In this document: positions 16,725 through 24,843 of the stretch, piece by piece | Position numbering within the stretch: position 1 is the first letter of the stretch | How the letters are laid out: every line of letters begins with the position of its first letter | Source of the DNA: Candidatus Acidiferrum typicum | GTDB lineage: Bacteria > Acidobacteriota > Terriglobia > Acidiferrales > UBA7541 | DNA: 64,000 nucleotides | Assembly (NCBI GenBank): GCA_002478115.1 | Contig: DLMH01000054.1 | Location: 1-64,000, forward strand | Direction: 5' to 3' | Notes under the pieces: generated by a model | Database searches by the model: none | What the model was told of the DNA's origin: nothing | The model's input: the letters and a program-made list of their open reading frames with translations, nothing else | Made by a program: the position numbers and the translations under genes

Positions 16725-18524
16725 TTAATAGCCTCCAGCGGAGCCGGTGTCGCGGGGATCGGCGGCGCCGCAGCGTTCGCCGGTTTTGGCGTCGACGCCG
16801 ATGGCGTTGACGTAGCCGATGTGTCCGTACCGCCGCACCTGGTGCCCGTGCGCTTTCAACTGCTCTTCTACATCGGGTGAAAATGACTTTTCCACCAGGA
16901 TTTCGTCGGGGAGCCACTGGTGATGGAAGCGCGGCGCGTTGATAGCGGACTGCGCATCCGTGCCGAGGCGCATCCAGTTCAAGATGCTGAGCAGCGTTGC
17001 GGAAATGATTCTGGGGCCGCCTGGCGAGCCGGTGACAAAACTGAGCTGGCCATCGCGCACAAGAATAGTTGGCGTCATGGAACTGAGGGGGCGCTTGCCG
17101 GGGCCAATGGCATTGGCTTCGGATTGGATCAAGCCATAAAGCGCGTTGGGCACGCCGGGCTGCGTGGTGAAATCGTCCATCTCGTCGTTGAGGAGGAAGC
17201 CGGCCGAGGAGGTGACGTGCGAGCCGTAGCTGTCGTTGAGGGTGGTGGTGCTGGCAACGGCGTTACCGGCAGCATCCACCACGGAAAAGTGCGTGGTGTG
17301 CGGCCCCTCGCCGAGGCTGACGATGGTTTGTGGCGCTGAGCTGGCGTTGAGGCCCTGATTGCAAACGTGAGGATTGCCCGCGGGGACGGATTTGCTGGAG
17401 GACGCGCGGCGCGGGTCAATGGTGGCGAGAAGTTCCTTGGCATAACAGGGGTCGGTCAGGCCCGCGACGGGAACGTTCGAGAAATCGGGATCGGCGAGAT
17501 AGGCGGCGCGATCGGCGAAAATGCGGCGCATCACTTCGACGACGAAGTGGACGCTCTGGGGATCTTCCCAGCCCTTCAACGGAACGTCTTGGAGCATGTT
17601 GAGGGCTTCGATCACGGCGACGCCACCAGAGCTGGGCGGCGGCGCGGAGAAGACGTCCCAACGATGGGCATCAATGGTGTAACTGGCGTGGACGACTTCA
17701 CGAATTTTCGGCTGGTAATGCCCGAGGTCATCGAGGGTGATGAGCCCGCCGAGCGCGGCCATGTCGCGAGCCAGCATTTGCGCGGTCTCGCCTTGATAGA
17801 ACTCGGCGGGGCCGATCCTGGCGATGCGCTTGAGGGTGGCGGCGAGTTCCGGCTGGCGCAGCGTATCTCCGGCGTGAAAAAGCTTGCCGCCATTCAGAAA
17901 AACGCGATTGCTCGTCGAAAAGCGTTGCAGGCCGGGGCGCTCCTCGTCTAATTCCCGGGCTAGCTTTTCGCTGACCGGAAAACCTTGTTCGGCCAAGCGG
18001 ATGGCGGGCTGCATCACGTCGGCGAGTTTCATGGTGCCATGAGTTTTCAGCGCGAGTGCGAGTCCCGCAACCGTGCCAGGTATGGCGACGGAGCGATAGC
18101 CGATGGTGGAAGCCTCTTCGTCCAGTTTGCCATCGGACTTGATGTACATGTCCCGAGTGGCTTTAGCGGGCGCTGTTTCGCGGTAATCAAAGAAAGTGGT
18201 TTTGCCGTTTGCCAGGCGCACCAGCATGAAGCCGCCACCACCGATGTTACCGGCGGCGGGTTCGACGACGGCGAGAACGAAGGCCGTAGCGACAGCGGCG
18301 TCAATAGCGTTGCCGCCGCGTTTCAGGATATCCACGCCGGCTTGGGAAGCGAGCGGCTCGTCCGTGACTACCATGCCGTGAAGACTGCGCACCGGTTCGC
18401 GCGGCCAGTCTTTCGGAATGTTGGGGCGGTCACGGAATTCCGCGGCAGATTGCGCGGCAGAACGCGGTGTGAAGAAAGTGATCGAAAGGAGTGCGCCAGC
18501 CAACAAGAAGAGAGGACGTCTCAT
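16725..18524 (-). CDS. ggt: Gamma-glutamyltransferase precursor
   Basis: A 599-residue exported enzyme that hydrolyses or transfers the gamma-glutamyl group of glutathione. Residues 1-24 are a signal peptide (LLAGALLSITFFTPRSAAQ). The Ntn-hydrolase precursor has RGGNAIDAAVATAF and a GGGGF oxyanion region early, and an autocleavage site before the Thr of TTHFSVVD (about residue 410), giving the small subunit. SSMTPTI and GSPGG of the glutamyl pocket follow. The length fits the family. The ATG at 18524 gives the signal peptide directly. Likely periplasmic, supplying cysteine and glutamate or turning over glutathione. Confidence 0.93.
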   Translation of the reverse strand: MRRPLFLLAGALLSITFFTPRSAAQSAAEFRDRPNIPKDWPREPVRSLHGMVVTDEPLASQAGVDILKRGGNAIDAAVATAFVLAVVEPAAGNIGGGGFMLVRLANGKTTFFDYRETAPAKATRDMYIKSDGKLDEEASTIGYRSVAIPGTVAGLALALKTHGTMKLADVMQPAIRLAEQGFPVSEKLARELDEERPGLQRFSTSNRVFLNGGKLFHAGDTLRQPELAATLKRIARIGPAEFYQGETAQMLARDMAALGGLITLDDLGHYQPKIREVVHASYTIDAHRWDVFSAPPPSSGGVAVIEALNMLQDVPLKGWEDPQSVHFVVEVMRRIFADRAAYLADPDFSNVPVAGLTDPCYAKELLATIDPRRASSSKSVPAGNPHVCNQGLNASSAPQTIVSLGEGPHTTHFSVVDAAGNAVASTTTLNDSYGSHVTSSAGFLLNDEMDDFTTQPGVPNALYGLIQSEANAIGPGKRPLSSMTPTILVRDGQLSFVTGSPGGPRIISATLLSILNWMRLGTDAQSAINAPRFHHQWLPDEILVEKSFSPDVEEQLKAHGHQVRRYGHIGYVNAIGVDAKTGERCGAADPRDTGSAGGY

Positions 18525-18846
18525 GATGAAGAGAAAACACTATGGGATTGAAGGGGAAGCGTCAAGGCGCCGGTGGTATGCGCACAGGCGACGGCAAGCC
18601 CAAGAGTGGGCGACACCGTTTTGCCGGGTTGGCCAGCACAACCTCCGATGAAAGACACTTTCGTGGAGAGGCTGACAGTGTTAAAGCGGCGGCAAGCCGC
18701 CGCACTCCAAAATGCTCGGCCACACCGACACGGGAGAGGTCAGCCTAAAGATTGGCCACTGCCACCCCAAGAGTGACCGATCTGAAGATCGGCCACAACA
18801 CGAGATTGCGCCATGTGGGCAATTCGTGGGGATAGATGCGGGCCAA
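18525..18846. repeat. Gap filled by palindromes and family C hairpins
   Basis: This holds a GCGGCGGC-AA-GCCGCCGC palindrome followed by ACTCC (18686-18708), also found at 16419-16441, then AAGATTGGCCACTG and a family C element at 18766-18799 with CCCAAGAG, CCGATCT-GA-AGATCGG (18777-18792) and CCACAAC. No gene is seen. Confidence 0.65.
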
Positions 18847-19719
18847 CTATTCTGCGAGGAATTCGATATTGGGAGGGCCGGGGAGGAGGCCGGCGGCGGT
18901 GCCGCGCTCGATCAAGGCGCGCACGGCTTTCCTGCCTTTTTCGCCGTAGCCGAGGGTCCACCTATTCACATACATGCCAACAAACTTGTCGGCGAGTTCG
19001 GGATCCATGTCGCGCGCAAATTGCATGGCGTAATTCAGGGCTTCTTCGCGATGCTCGAGGCCGTAAGTGACGCTGCCGCGAATGGTTTTGGCGATCAAGC
19101 GGCCCAGTTCGGGGCCCAGAGCCCGGCGCACGGCGTTGCCACCGAGGGGGAGCGGGAAGCCCGTGAGTTCCTGCCACCAGATGCCCAGGTCCACGACGCG
19201 ATGCAGCCCAAGTTGCGGGAAGAAAAGCTGTCCTTCATGAATGAGCAGGCCGGCTTCGACAACGTCGTTTTTCACCGCTTCGATGATTTTGTCGAAGGGT
19301 ATGACTACCGCTTCAAAATCCGGCTCAAATAGTTTGAGCGTGAGATGAGCGGAGGTTTTCAGGCCGGGCACGCCAATGCGGAGGCCCTTGAGTTCCTGCG
19401 GCTTCAGGGCGTTTGTGGAGACAACGATGGGGCCGTAGCCTTCGCCGAAGCTGGCGCCGGTGTCGAGGAGGATGTAGTTGTCGCGCAGGGAAGGGTAGGC
19501 GGCGAAGCTGAGGGCGGTCACGTCGTAGGTTTCCGTCAGCGCCGCTTCATTCAGCGACTGGATATCCGAAAGGATGTGAGTGTATTTGTACCCCGGTGTG
19601 GCCAGTTTATGGGTGGCCAGGGCATAAAACATGAAGGCGTCGTCCGAATCCGGAGAGTGGGCCAGCTTGATCTCGCGGGGTTCCTTTTCGGTTTGCGATG
19701 CCGTTTGTGTTGCAGCCAT
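18847..19719 (-). CDS. mqnD: 1,4-dihydroxy-6-naphthoate synthase (menaquinone, futalosine route)
   Basis: A 290-residue protein of the MqnA/MqnD periplasmic-binding-like fold. The HSPDSDDAFMFYAL block near the N-terminus and GVPGLKTSAHLTL are characteristic of MqnD, which converts cyclic dehypoxanthine futalosine to 1,4-dihydroxy-6-naphthoate in the alternative menaquinone pathway. MqnA is the nearest alternative, but the S-P-D-x-D-D start favours MqnD. GGAGG lies 13 bases before the ATG at 19719. No other mqn gene is in the window, consistent with scattered mqn genes. It implies menaquinone-based respiration without the classical Men pathway. Confidence 0.85.
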   Translation of the reverse strand: MAATQTASQTEKEPREIKLAHSPDSDDAFMFYALATHKLATPGYKYTHILSDIQSLNEAALTETYDVTALSFAAYPSLRDNYILLDTGASFGEGYGPIVVSTNALKPQELKGLRIGVPGLKTSAHLTLKLFEPDFEAVVIPFDKIIEAVKNDVVEAGLLIHEGQLFFPQLGLHRVVDLGIWWQELTGFPLPLGGNAVRRALGPELGRLIAKTIRGSVTYGLEHREEALNYAMQFARDMDPELADKFVGMYVNRWTLGYGEKGRKAVRALIERGTAAGLLPGPPNIEFLAE

Positions 19720-19951
19720 AGGGGTAAAGTTTCCTCCGCCCCGGAAGAAGGCCCGCGGAGTTGGCTCGACACCCGTTCGGCGCTCCAGTGAGAAAGATAG
19801 GTGGGTCGAGCGACGTTGGGACGTGCGTGACTTTCGGCCGGACTTACTGTTGCAGAAGAGAGACTAACATAGACGTGCCCCGCGGACAAACACCCCGGCC
19901 AGGAGTCCAAGGTGCGAAATGAAGGGGCAAATGAGGTAAATGAGGTAAAGG

Positions 19952-20030
19952 AGAAGAGGGATTCATCGCACAAAAGGCGTGCGATGGAAAACCGTACCTC
20001 GCTGCGGAGACTCTGCTCGGAATGACTGGG
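19952..20030 (+). repeat. Family A repeat
   Basis: It has GAGGGATTCATCGCAC, AAAAGGC, GTGCGATGG, CGTACCTCGCTGCGG and CTCGGAATGACTGGG. A short tandem AATGAGGTA / AATGAGGTA precedes it. The rest of 19720-20087 shows no gene. Confidence 0.7.
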
Positions 20031-20087
20031 TTTTTCGGCTTGCTGGCGTGAAGTGGTGCCCTCGCAGGAGCTAATTAGGAGTGGCTT

Positions 20088-21188
20088 CTAGACAGCCGAG
20101 ACGAGGCGCGCGATGGCATCCTCGAAAGTGACTTTGCCGTCCAGATAGGGCTGCCAGTAGATGGCGAGCAGGCGGGAATACTCTTCCCAGCCGCGCTGGG
20201 AGAGTTTTTCGCGAAGGCCCGGGGGCACGGTAGTGGTGGTGTTCCGCTGCGGGGAGACATCATCGTCCGGCGCATTTTGCTGCTCGGCTTCCTGCATGAT
20301 GGGACGGAGCACTTCGCCGGTGGTAAAGAAAATCAAGGCATGCCAGAGGTCGCGGGGGATGGGCTTGTCGCGCTGGCGGCACTCGCGGGTGATGGCGGCT
20401 TCGACGGGCCGGGCGATATCGTGGGAGGCCTCGTGGAAGAGCACCTCGAGGGCTTCGGGGCCCTGGTTGCGGGGATCGGTGCTGGCGATGGTGACGCGCA
20501 GCGGGTCGAGCGTGGTGTAAGCCCCCGCGGAGTTCGCGAAGGCGCAGACTTCAACGCGAATTTTCTCTTTCGGCCACTTTGATTGGTAGATGTCCGCGAG
20601 GCGCTGGGACAGGCCGACGCCCTGTTCGCGAACGAGCGGAGCGACGCGCACGACCCAGCGGCGGTTGGCGCGATCGTGGTCCGCCCACCAGTGCGCGCGA
20701 TAGATGGGAGCGGCGGCCTCCAGAATAATTCCGACATTGCCAGGGAGCCCGGCGTCGCAAGCGGGTTTCTTTCTACCCGTGAGTTCGTTGCAATCCTCAA
20801 AATCGCCGAGCTGGTTCTTCAAGAGAATCAGATCGATGTTGACCAGCAGATCTTTGCCGGCGTAACTGGAAACATAGTAGGCGACGGCTTGATCCCAAAT
20901 GCGCTGTTCCGCGGGGGTAAGAGTGGGCTGAGAAGCGGGTGATTGTTTCAAGACGGGCCCGGCAGGCCTGGTGGCGGCTACCCGCGAATCTTTAACGGCT
21001 TCGCGCGCCCTTGCTTCGTGGTAGAGAAAATGATGGAGGTTCACCCAGAAGCCGCTGTGAAACTCAAAGACCGGCAAGGGGCCATAAATAGAATCTTCGA
21101 CCTGTTGTCCCAAGGCCCGGGGAGCAGCGGCGGCAGAGAGCAGGCCGAGGCTGAGAAGAAGGGCAACGCGAAAAGAGGCCAGAGGCAT
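20088..21188 (-). CDS. Secreted protein with HExxH motif, putative metallopeptidase
   Basis: A 366-residue protein with a signal peptide (residues 1-28, LLLSLGLLSAAAAPRALGQ). No named family is recognised. LEVLFHEASHDIARPVE contains an HExxH zinc-protease core about two thirds along, and a stretch of charged helices follows, consistent with a gluzincin-like peptidase, but I cannot point to a third zinc ligand with certainty. The ATG at 21188 was chosen because it begins the signal peptide; a TTG at 21245, overlapping the PilZ gene stop, is less likely. It is 53 bases after the PilZ gene and probably co-transcribed with it. Confidence 0.65.
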   Translation of the reverse strand: MPLASFRVALLLSLGLLSAAAAPRALGQQVEDSIYGPLPVFEFHSGFWVNLHHFLYHEARAREAVKDSRVAATRPAGPVLKQSPASQPTLTPAEQRIWDQAVAYYVSSYAGKDLLVNIDLILLKNQLGDFEDCNELTGRKKPACDAGLPGNVGIILEAAAPIYRAHWWADHDRANRRWVVRVAPLVREQGVGLSQRLADIYQSKWPKEKIRVEVCAFANSAGAYTTLDPLRVTIASTDPRNQGPEALEVLFHEASHDIARPVEAAITRECRQRDKPIPRDLWHALIFFTTGEVLRPIMQEAEQQNAPDDDVSPQRNTTTTVPPGLREKLSQRGWEEYSRLLAIYWQPYLDGKVTFEDAIARLVSAV

Positions 21189-21241
21189 AGGCGAAACTGG
21201 AATGTTAGCGTACTTCTGGCGCGCGACGAAAGAAACTCGCG

Positions 21242-21571
21242 TCAATATTCCTGATCCTTTTCCGCCAGCCAGCGGTCGAGCCGGGCCTGCTGCTCCGCGG
21301 CCACCTCCACGAACACCACACCCATGCCCAGGCTGGGGCTGACGTACACAACGCAGCCGAGGGCTTCAAAGATTTCGTCATGATGGGTAATCCGAAGGCG
21401 GACCCGGGTACCTTGCGGCACAGGATTGAGGGTGTCGATGTAGCAGCCGGTGCGGCTAATGTCGGCAGTGCGCGCGCTCGACTTCGCGCCGCGCGGGAGT
21501 TCCACAACATCCGCCGCCAGCACGAGTTGGCTTCGCGGCGCACTTCGCCGCTCTACCGTTACATCCGGCAT
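21242..21571 (-). CDS. PilZ domain protein
   Basis: A 109-residue single-domain PilZ protein, a cyclic di-GMP receptor family. The R-x-x-x-R block (RRSAPR, about residues 8-13) and the D-x-S-x-x-G block (DISRTG) match the two ligand-binding motifs. AGGAG lies seven bases upstream of the ATG at 21571, which supports this short form over the longer open frame. The partner it controls is not evident. It is one of three PilZ proteins in the window, with 28024-28341 and 34911-36461. Confidence 0.85.
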   Translation of the reverse strand: MPDVTVERRSAPRSQLVLAADVVELPRGAKSSARTADISRTGCYIDTLNPVPQGTRVRLRITHHDEIFEALGCVVYVSPSLGMGVVFVEVAAEQQARLDRWLAEKDQEY

Positions 21572-21760
21572 CCCGCTTCTCCTGTCAAACCAGCCGGTGC
21601 TGGTCTGTCCGCCTGGAGAGTGGCGAGGCACACGTAGATGTGCTTCGCCGGAAGCCGGATGATCCCAGTTCATTTTCCCGCCGAGGAAGTAGGCCCGCAA
21701 GTGTAGGGAATGGGTTTACGCGTATTGGTCAACGGTGTTGTTTCAATCTGGGGCGGTGAT

Positions 21761-22681
21761 TCAGTCGACCTTCGGATCGGTGACACTGCCCACCGCGCCG
21801 CGACGGTCTGCGCCGTGGAGGACTCCCAAGGTATCCCGGAAGAACGAGCGTGAACCTGTGCGGCCGTATTCGATGGGGATCGCCGCTAGCTCATATTTGG
21901 CGGGCGCGCCGGAGGCATTCGCACCGACAATAACGTAGCGGAAGGAATAGCCATCCTTGCTTCCTTCGGCGAGTTCTACGCTGATCAGGTCGGCCTTTTC
22001 GCTTTTCGCGGGGCCCTGCGGAGGTGGACCGAGGACCACCAAGTTATCCGGAAGACGCGTGTAGGTTTTGCGGTAGGTTTCGATGGCGTCGGCCAGGTTC
22101 TTCATGGAGTCGATGGCCGATTGTTCGTTGTTCTTGATCTCCGCGCGATCCCACTCCTCGGCGAGCGAGGGCAGGTCGAGCAAGAGCAGACCGAGGGAGA
22201 GAAGCTTCCATTGTCCGGCTTCACGAACGAGGCCCATGAGCACGCGATGAGAGTCGTCTTCATCGGAAGCGGCGGCATTCTTGATGGTCAGGGAGATGTA
22301 GGCAAGGTTGTCGCGGAGTTCGGGTTTGCCGATTTGCATTTGGGTGGTGACGTCTGAAGTAGCGCAATAGACGTTCAGATTCCCGGAGGCGTCGGTTTCG
22401 GCGCGAGGCTGGCCGGGTTTGTCCAGCAGAACGAAGCGCTTTAGGAGTGTGGTGCGCGTTGCGGGCGTCATGCGGGAAAACGCTTCGGCGTTGCGAAAGG
22501 TGAGGGCGCGGGCAAATTCAGTGGAATTTTGCGAACAGGCGGCAAACAGGATGTCGCGCAGAGTGGACGCAGGATCGGCGGGGGAAGCCGACTGGGCGAG
22601 GCCCTGCAAAGAAGTTGCACAGAGCAAGAAAATGATGAGGGAGAAATAAACGCAGCAACGCCGAGCTTTCCGATCGCGCAA
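21761..22681 (-). CDS. Secreted hypothetical with pseudopilin-like C-terminal segment
   Basis: A 306-residue protein whose start I place at a TTG (22681) preceded by GAGAGGAA; this gives a signal peptide (VYFSLIIFLLCATSLQGLAQ), whereas the longer frame overlaps the upstream gene. The first two thirds are helical with no recognised domain. The last 100 residues (AIETYRKTYTRLPDNLVVLG ... GYSFRYVIVG ... GRTGSRSFFRDTLGVLHG) resemble the C-terminal part of type II secretion/pilin-like proteins common in Acidobacteria. It begins 10 bases after the receiver-like gene, so the two form an operon. Confidence 0.6.
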   Translation of the reverse strand: MRDRKARRCCVYFSLIIFLLCATSLQGLAQSASPADPASTLRDILFAACSQNSTEFARALTFRNAEAFSRMTPATRTTLLKRFVLLDKPGQPRAETDASGNLNVYCATSDVTTQMQIGKPELRDNLAYISLTIKNAAASDEDDSHRVLMGLVREAGQWKLLSLGLLLLDLPSLAEEWDRAEIKNNEQSAIDSMKNLADAIETYRKTYTRLPDNLVVLGPPPQGPAKSEKADLISVELAEGSKDGYSFRYVIVGANASGAPAKYELAAIPIEYGRTGSRSFFRDTLGVLHGADRRGAVGSVTDPKVD

Positions 22682-22691
22682 AACGTTCCTC

Positions 22692-23042
22692 TCAATCCTT
22701 GGCGGTTTCCAGGATCGCAGCAATATTCCGGGTGAACACCGAACGCGGCAGAATGTCCGTACAGCCAGCGGCCCGGGCCATCGCCGCGAGTTCCGTCTGC
22801 ACATGGGACAGGAAGGCCACCACGCGCAACTCTTTTTGAGTTGCGTGAAGGTGCTCGATGGTTGCCACGGGGCTGCTGCGCGCATTGAGATCAATGATGA
22901 CGAGCTTCGTGGGTGGATCGAGCATGCTCAGCAGCGCTTCACCGGTAGTTGCCACCTGGAATTCCACGCCCAATTGTTTGGCGGTCTCCGCGACTTTCAT
23001 CTGAAAGAAGAGATCGTCCATCAAGGCAACCGCACGTCCCAT
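22692..23042 (-). CDS. Stand-alone receiver-like domain protein
   Basis: A 116-residue protein with the alternating strand/helix pattern of a CheY-like receiver. VIIDLNA supplies a possible phospho-acceptor Asp, and VVAFLSHV and ILPRSVF sit where the conserved Ser/Thr and Lys strands fall. However, the N-terminal acidic pair (ALMDD) is short and the conserved Lys appears to be Arg, so it may be a pseudo-receiver. There is no output domain. GGAGG lies before the ATG. The neighbour downstream is the pseudopilin-like secreted protein. Confidence 0.6.
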   Translation of the reverse strand: MGRAVALMDDLFFQMKVAETAKQLGVEFQVATTGEALLSMLDPPTKLVIIDLNARSSPVATIEHLHATQKELRVVAFLSHVQTELAAMARAAGCTDILPRSVFTRNIAAILETAKD

Positions 23043-23166
23043 CCGTGTGTCCTCCGTGTCCGGCAGTTTTCGCCGGCTTTTCGCGCTTGCGCCACCAGAA
23101 TAGAATCAGCCAGCGACGGGAAAAGCGTGAAAGTGCAGACGAGGGTGGATCTTTTCGTCGAATCTG

Positions 23167-23610
23167 TTAGTGGGCGCTCCCCGGGGTGTGCACGCCGACC
23201 GTTTCGTCCGGGACATCTCCGGGGCGGCCTTTCACCCGGTCGTACACACTGACCTGGCTGACGGAACCCAGCGCTTCGTTATAGAACGTGGGCACACCCA
23301 GGGCGGTGCGCATTTCTTCGTTGAACTTCCGCAAATTGGCCAAGTGCTCCGCGAGTGCGGGAACTTTGACGCCCTCGGTGGTGAGCAGGAATTTCTGGTA
23401 GCCGGCGTCCCAGAGCCTGGTGAATTGCCCGTGCAGCATGATGGCGGGCATGATGGTCATCTGGAAGTGGCCGTCGGGAACCTGGCGGAATTCCGCGCCG
23501 GAGCCGTATTTTTCCACGCGCACGACGCCGCGCGTGCTGCCGACGGCAAATCCAAGCGCCGCCAGGCTGTCCATGGTTTTCTTTTCAAAGCGTTCGTCGA
23601 CATTCCACAT
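23167..23610 (-). CDS. Conserved hypothetical protein
   Basis: A 147-residue soluble protein without signal peptide or membrane segment. It has a strand-rich first half (GVVRVEKYGSGAEFRQVPDGHFQ) and helices in the second (LAEHLANLRKFNEEMRTALG). I do not recognise the family. The composition and codon use resemble its neighbours, so it is probably a real gene. It is followed by the receiver-like gene 124 bases downstream on the same strand, with no sign of a shared function. Confidence 0.55.
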   Translation of the reverse strand: MWNVDERFEKKTMDSLAALGFAVGSTRGVVRVEKYGSGAEFRQVPDGHFQMTIMPAIMLHGQFTRLWDAGYQKFLLTTEGVKVPALAEHLANLRKFNEEMRTALGVPTFYNEALGSVSQVSVYDRVKGRPGDVPDETVGVHTPGSAH

Positions 23611-23736
23611 GGTGATTCCAGAGTACGATTCCTGGTGTTAGGTGTAAAGGCCAGACGAGGCGGAGAATTGGTCAGTTTCCAGTTTCGGCAGCGTTAATCA
23701 GGCAGTGACCGCGAGGAGAGAACAATCAGTGGCTGT

Positions 23737-24450
23737 CTACGATACCCAGACCATCCATTTATTCACGACTTCCCAGCGTCCCGATTTCTTTCTTAGAACG
23801 TAACGGTTGCCAGAGCCGCAAAGTCCTCCACATACAAAAGAGACGGAGACAATGGCTTCGTGCAGCGTGGGGTCAAAACCTACGTGCGAAAACGAGATAA
23901 TCCCACCGGCTCCGGGATACTGCTGCTTAAAAGGTGGAGGTCCGTTTTTCTCAATCGGCACATCGTTAAAGCTCACGCTTTCGACAGCTATGAAAGTCCG
24001 TGGCAGGTCAGTATGGAATGTCTGAGAGAGGCGACCAACTGTGCAAGACTTGTGAAGAAAATCTTGAATTGTATCCGCACGTAATGAGCCATCGTAGCCG
24101 CTGCGAGTAAGGGCGCGATAGATTTTGTCAGCGAAAGAATCGTATGGAAGCTTGCTGTTTTCTAGCCGCAAGTACCTGCAGGCACGTTCTTCGCAGGATT
24201 TTATATCTGTCCCGGGAGTCAAGTAGTTCGACACGGTATCGTCGAAAACAAGTTCGCTTACGGGGGCGTGTCCATGGCCGGTCGGTGCAACCATGTCACG
24301 GACCACAGCTTCATAAACTTCATCCTCAGCGGCTAACACTCTCTTTTCATCTGGGTACAGTTTTGAGAAATGAAAGCAGTAAACAAGTGCTAATCCGATT
24401 GCAACGCACGCCAGAGTCGCAATCCAAGCACGATGGCGCATTGTTCCCAC
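23737..24450 (-). CDS. Membrane-anchored hypothetical protein
   Basis: A 237-residue protein with an N-terminal membrane anchor (residues 9-25, WIATLACVAIGLALVYC) and an extracytoplasmic remainder with several cysteines (SCEERAC, CGGLCGSG). The C-terminal region (EAIVSVSFVCGGLCGSGNRYVLRKKSGRWEVVNKW) reads like a small strand-rich domain ending in a typical L-x-K-x-x-G-x-W-x-V-x-x-x pattern. No family is recognised. The GTG at 24450 has GGAG five bases upstream; an in-frame ATG lies three codons later. Its base composition is a little less GC-rich than neighbouring genes. Confidence 0.6.
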   Translation of the reverse strand: MGTMRHRAWIATLACVAIGLALVYCFHFSKLYPDEKRVLAAEDEVYEAVVRDMVAPTGHGHAPVSELVFDDTVSNYLTPGTDIKSCEERACRYLRLENSKLPYDSFADKIYRALTRSGYDGSLRADTIQDFLHKSCTVGRLSQTFHTDLPRTFIAVESVSFNDVPIEKNGPPPFKQQYPGAGGIISFSHVGFDPTLHEAIVSVSFVCGGLCGSGNRYVLRKKSGRWEVVNKWMVWVS

Positions 24451-24549
24451 GACAACTCCGCTTCGACAAAAAATCGCTTTGGATTATGAACTCGAGACCC
24501 TGTCCACCACACTAGGATTCTATGCTCGGGGCGGAAAGATGCCTAGTGC

Positions 24550-24566
24550 CCGGTAAGCCTTACCGG
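24550..24566. promoter_or_regulatory. Near-perfect palindrome in divergent gap
   Basis: CCGGTAAG-C-CTTACCGG is an eight-base-arm palindrome about 100 bases before the minus-strand hypothetical start and 280 bases before moeB. It could be an operator. Nothing else is seen in the 24451-24843 gap. Confidence 0.35.
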
Positions 24567-24843
24567 ACATCTTGCCCCTAGTACTCCACTTCTCCGGGAA
24601 ATGCGTCGCATAATCGGAAAGTGTCCCAATCCCACCCAGCAGCATGAAGCGAGATCAGAGATACTCGGGGCCCAACGTGCGTTTTCCCCGAGCCACCACA
24701 AAGTCTTCCGTCGTGCAGCCAAACAGATTCGCGGTCGCAAAACGTCCGGCAATTCTTGCTGGTCCCTACTGTCGAGTTGTCTTCGCGATGAATGGCTTCT
24801 CCGAAGCGCGGGCAGCAGGTAGAATGGTTATGCGAGGAGTACT

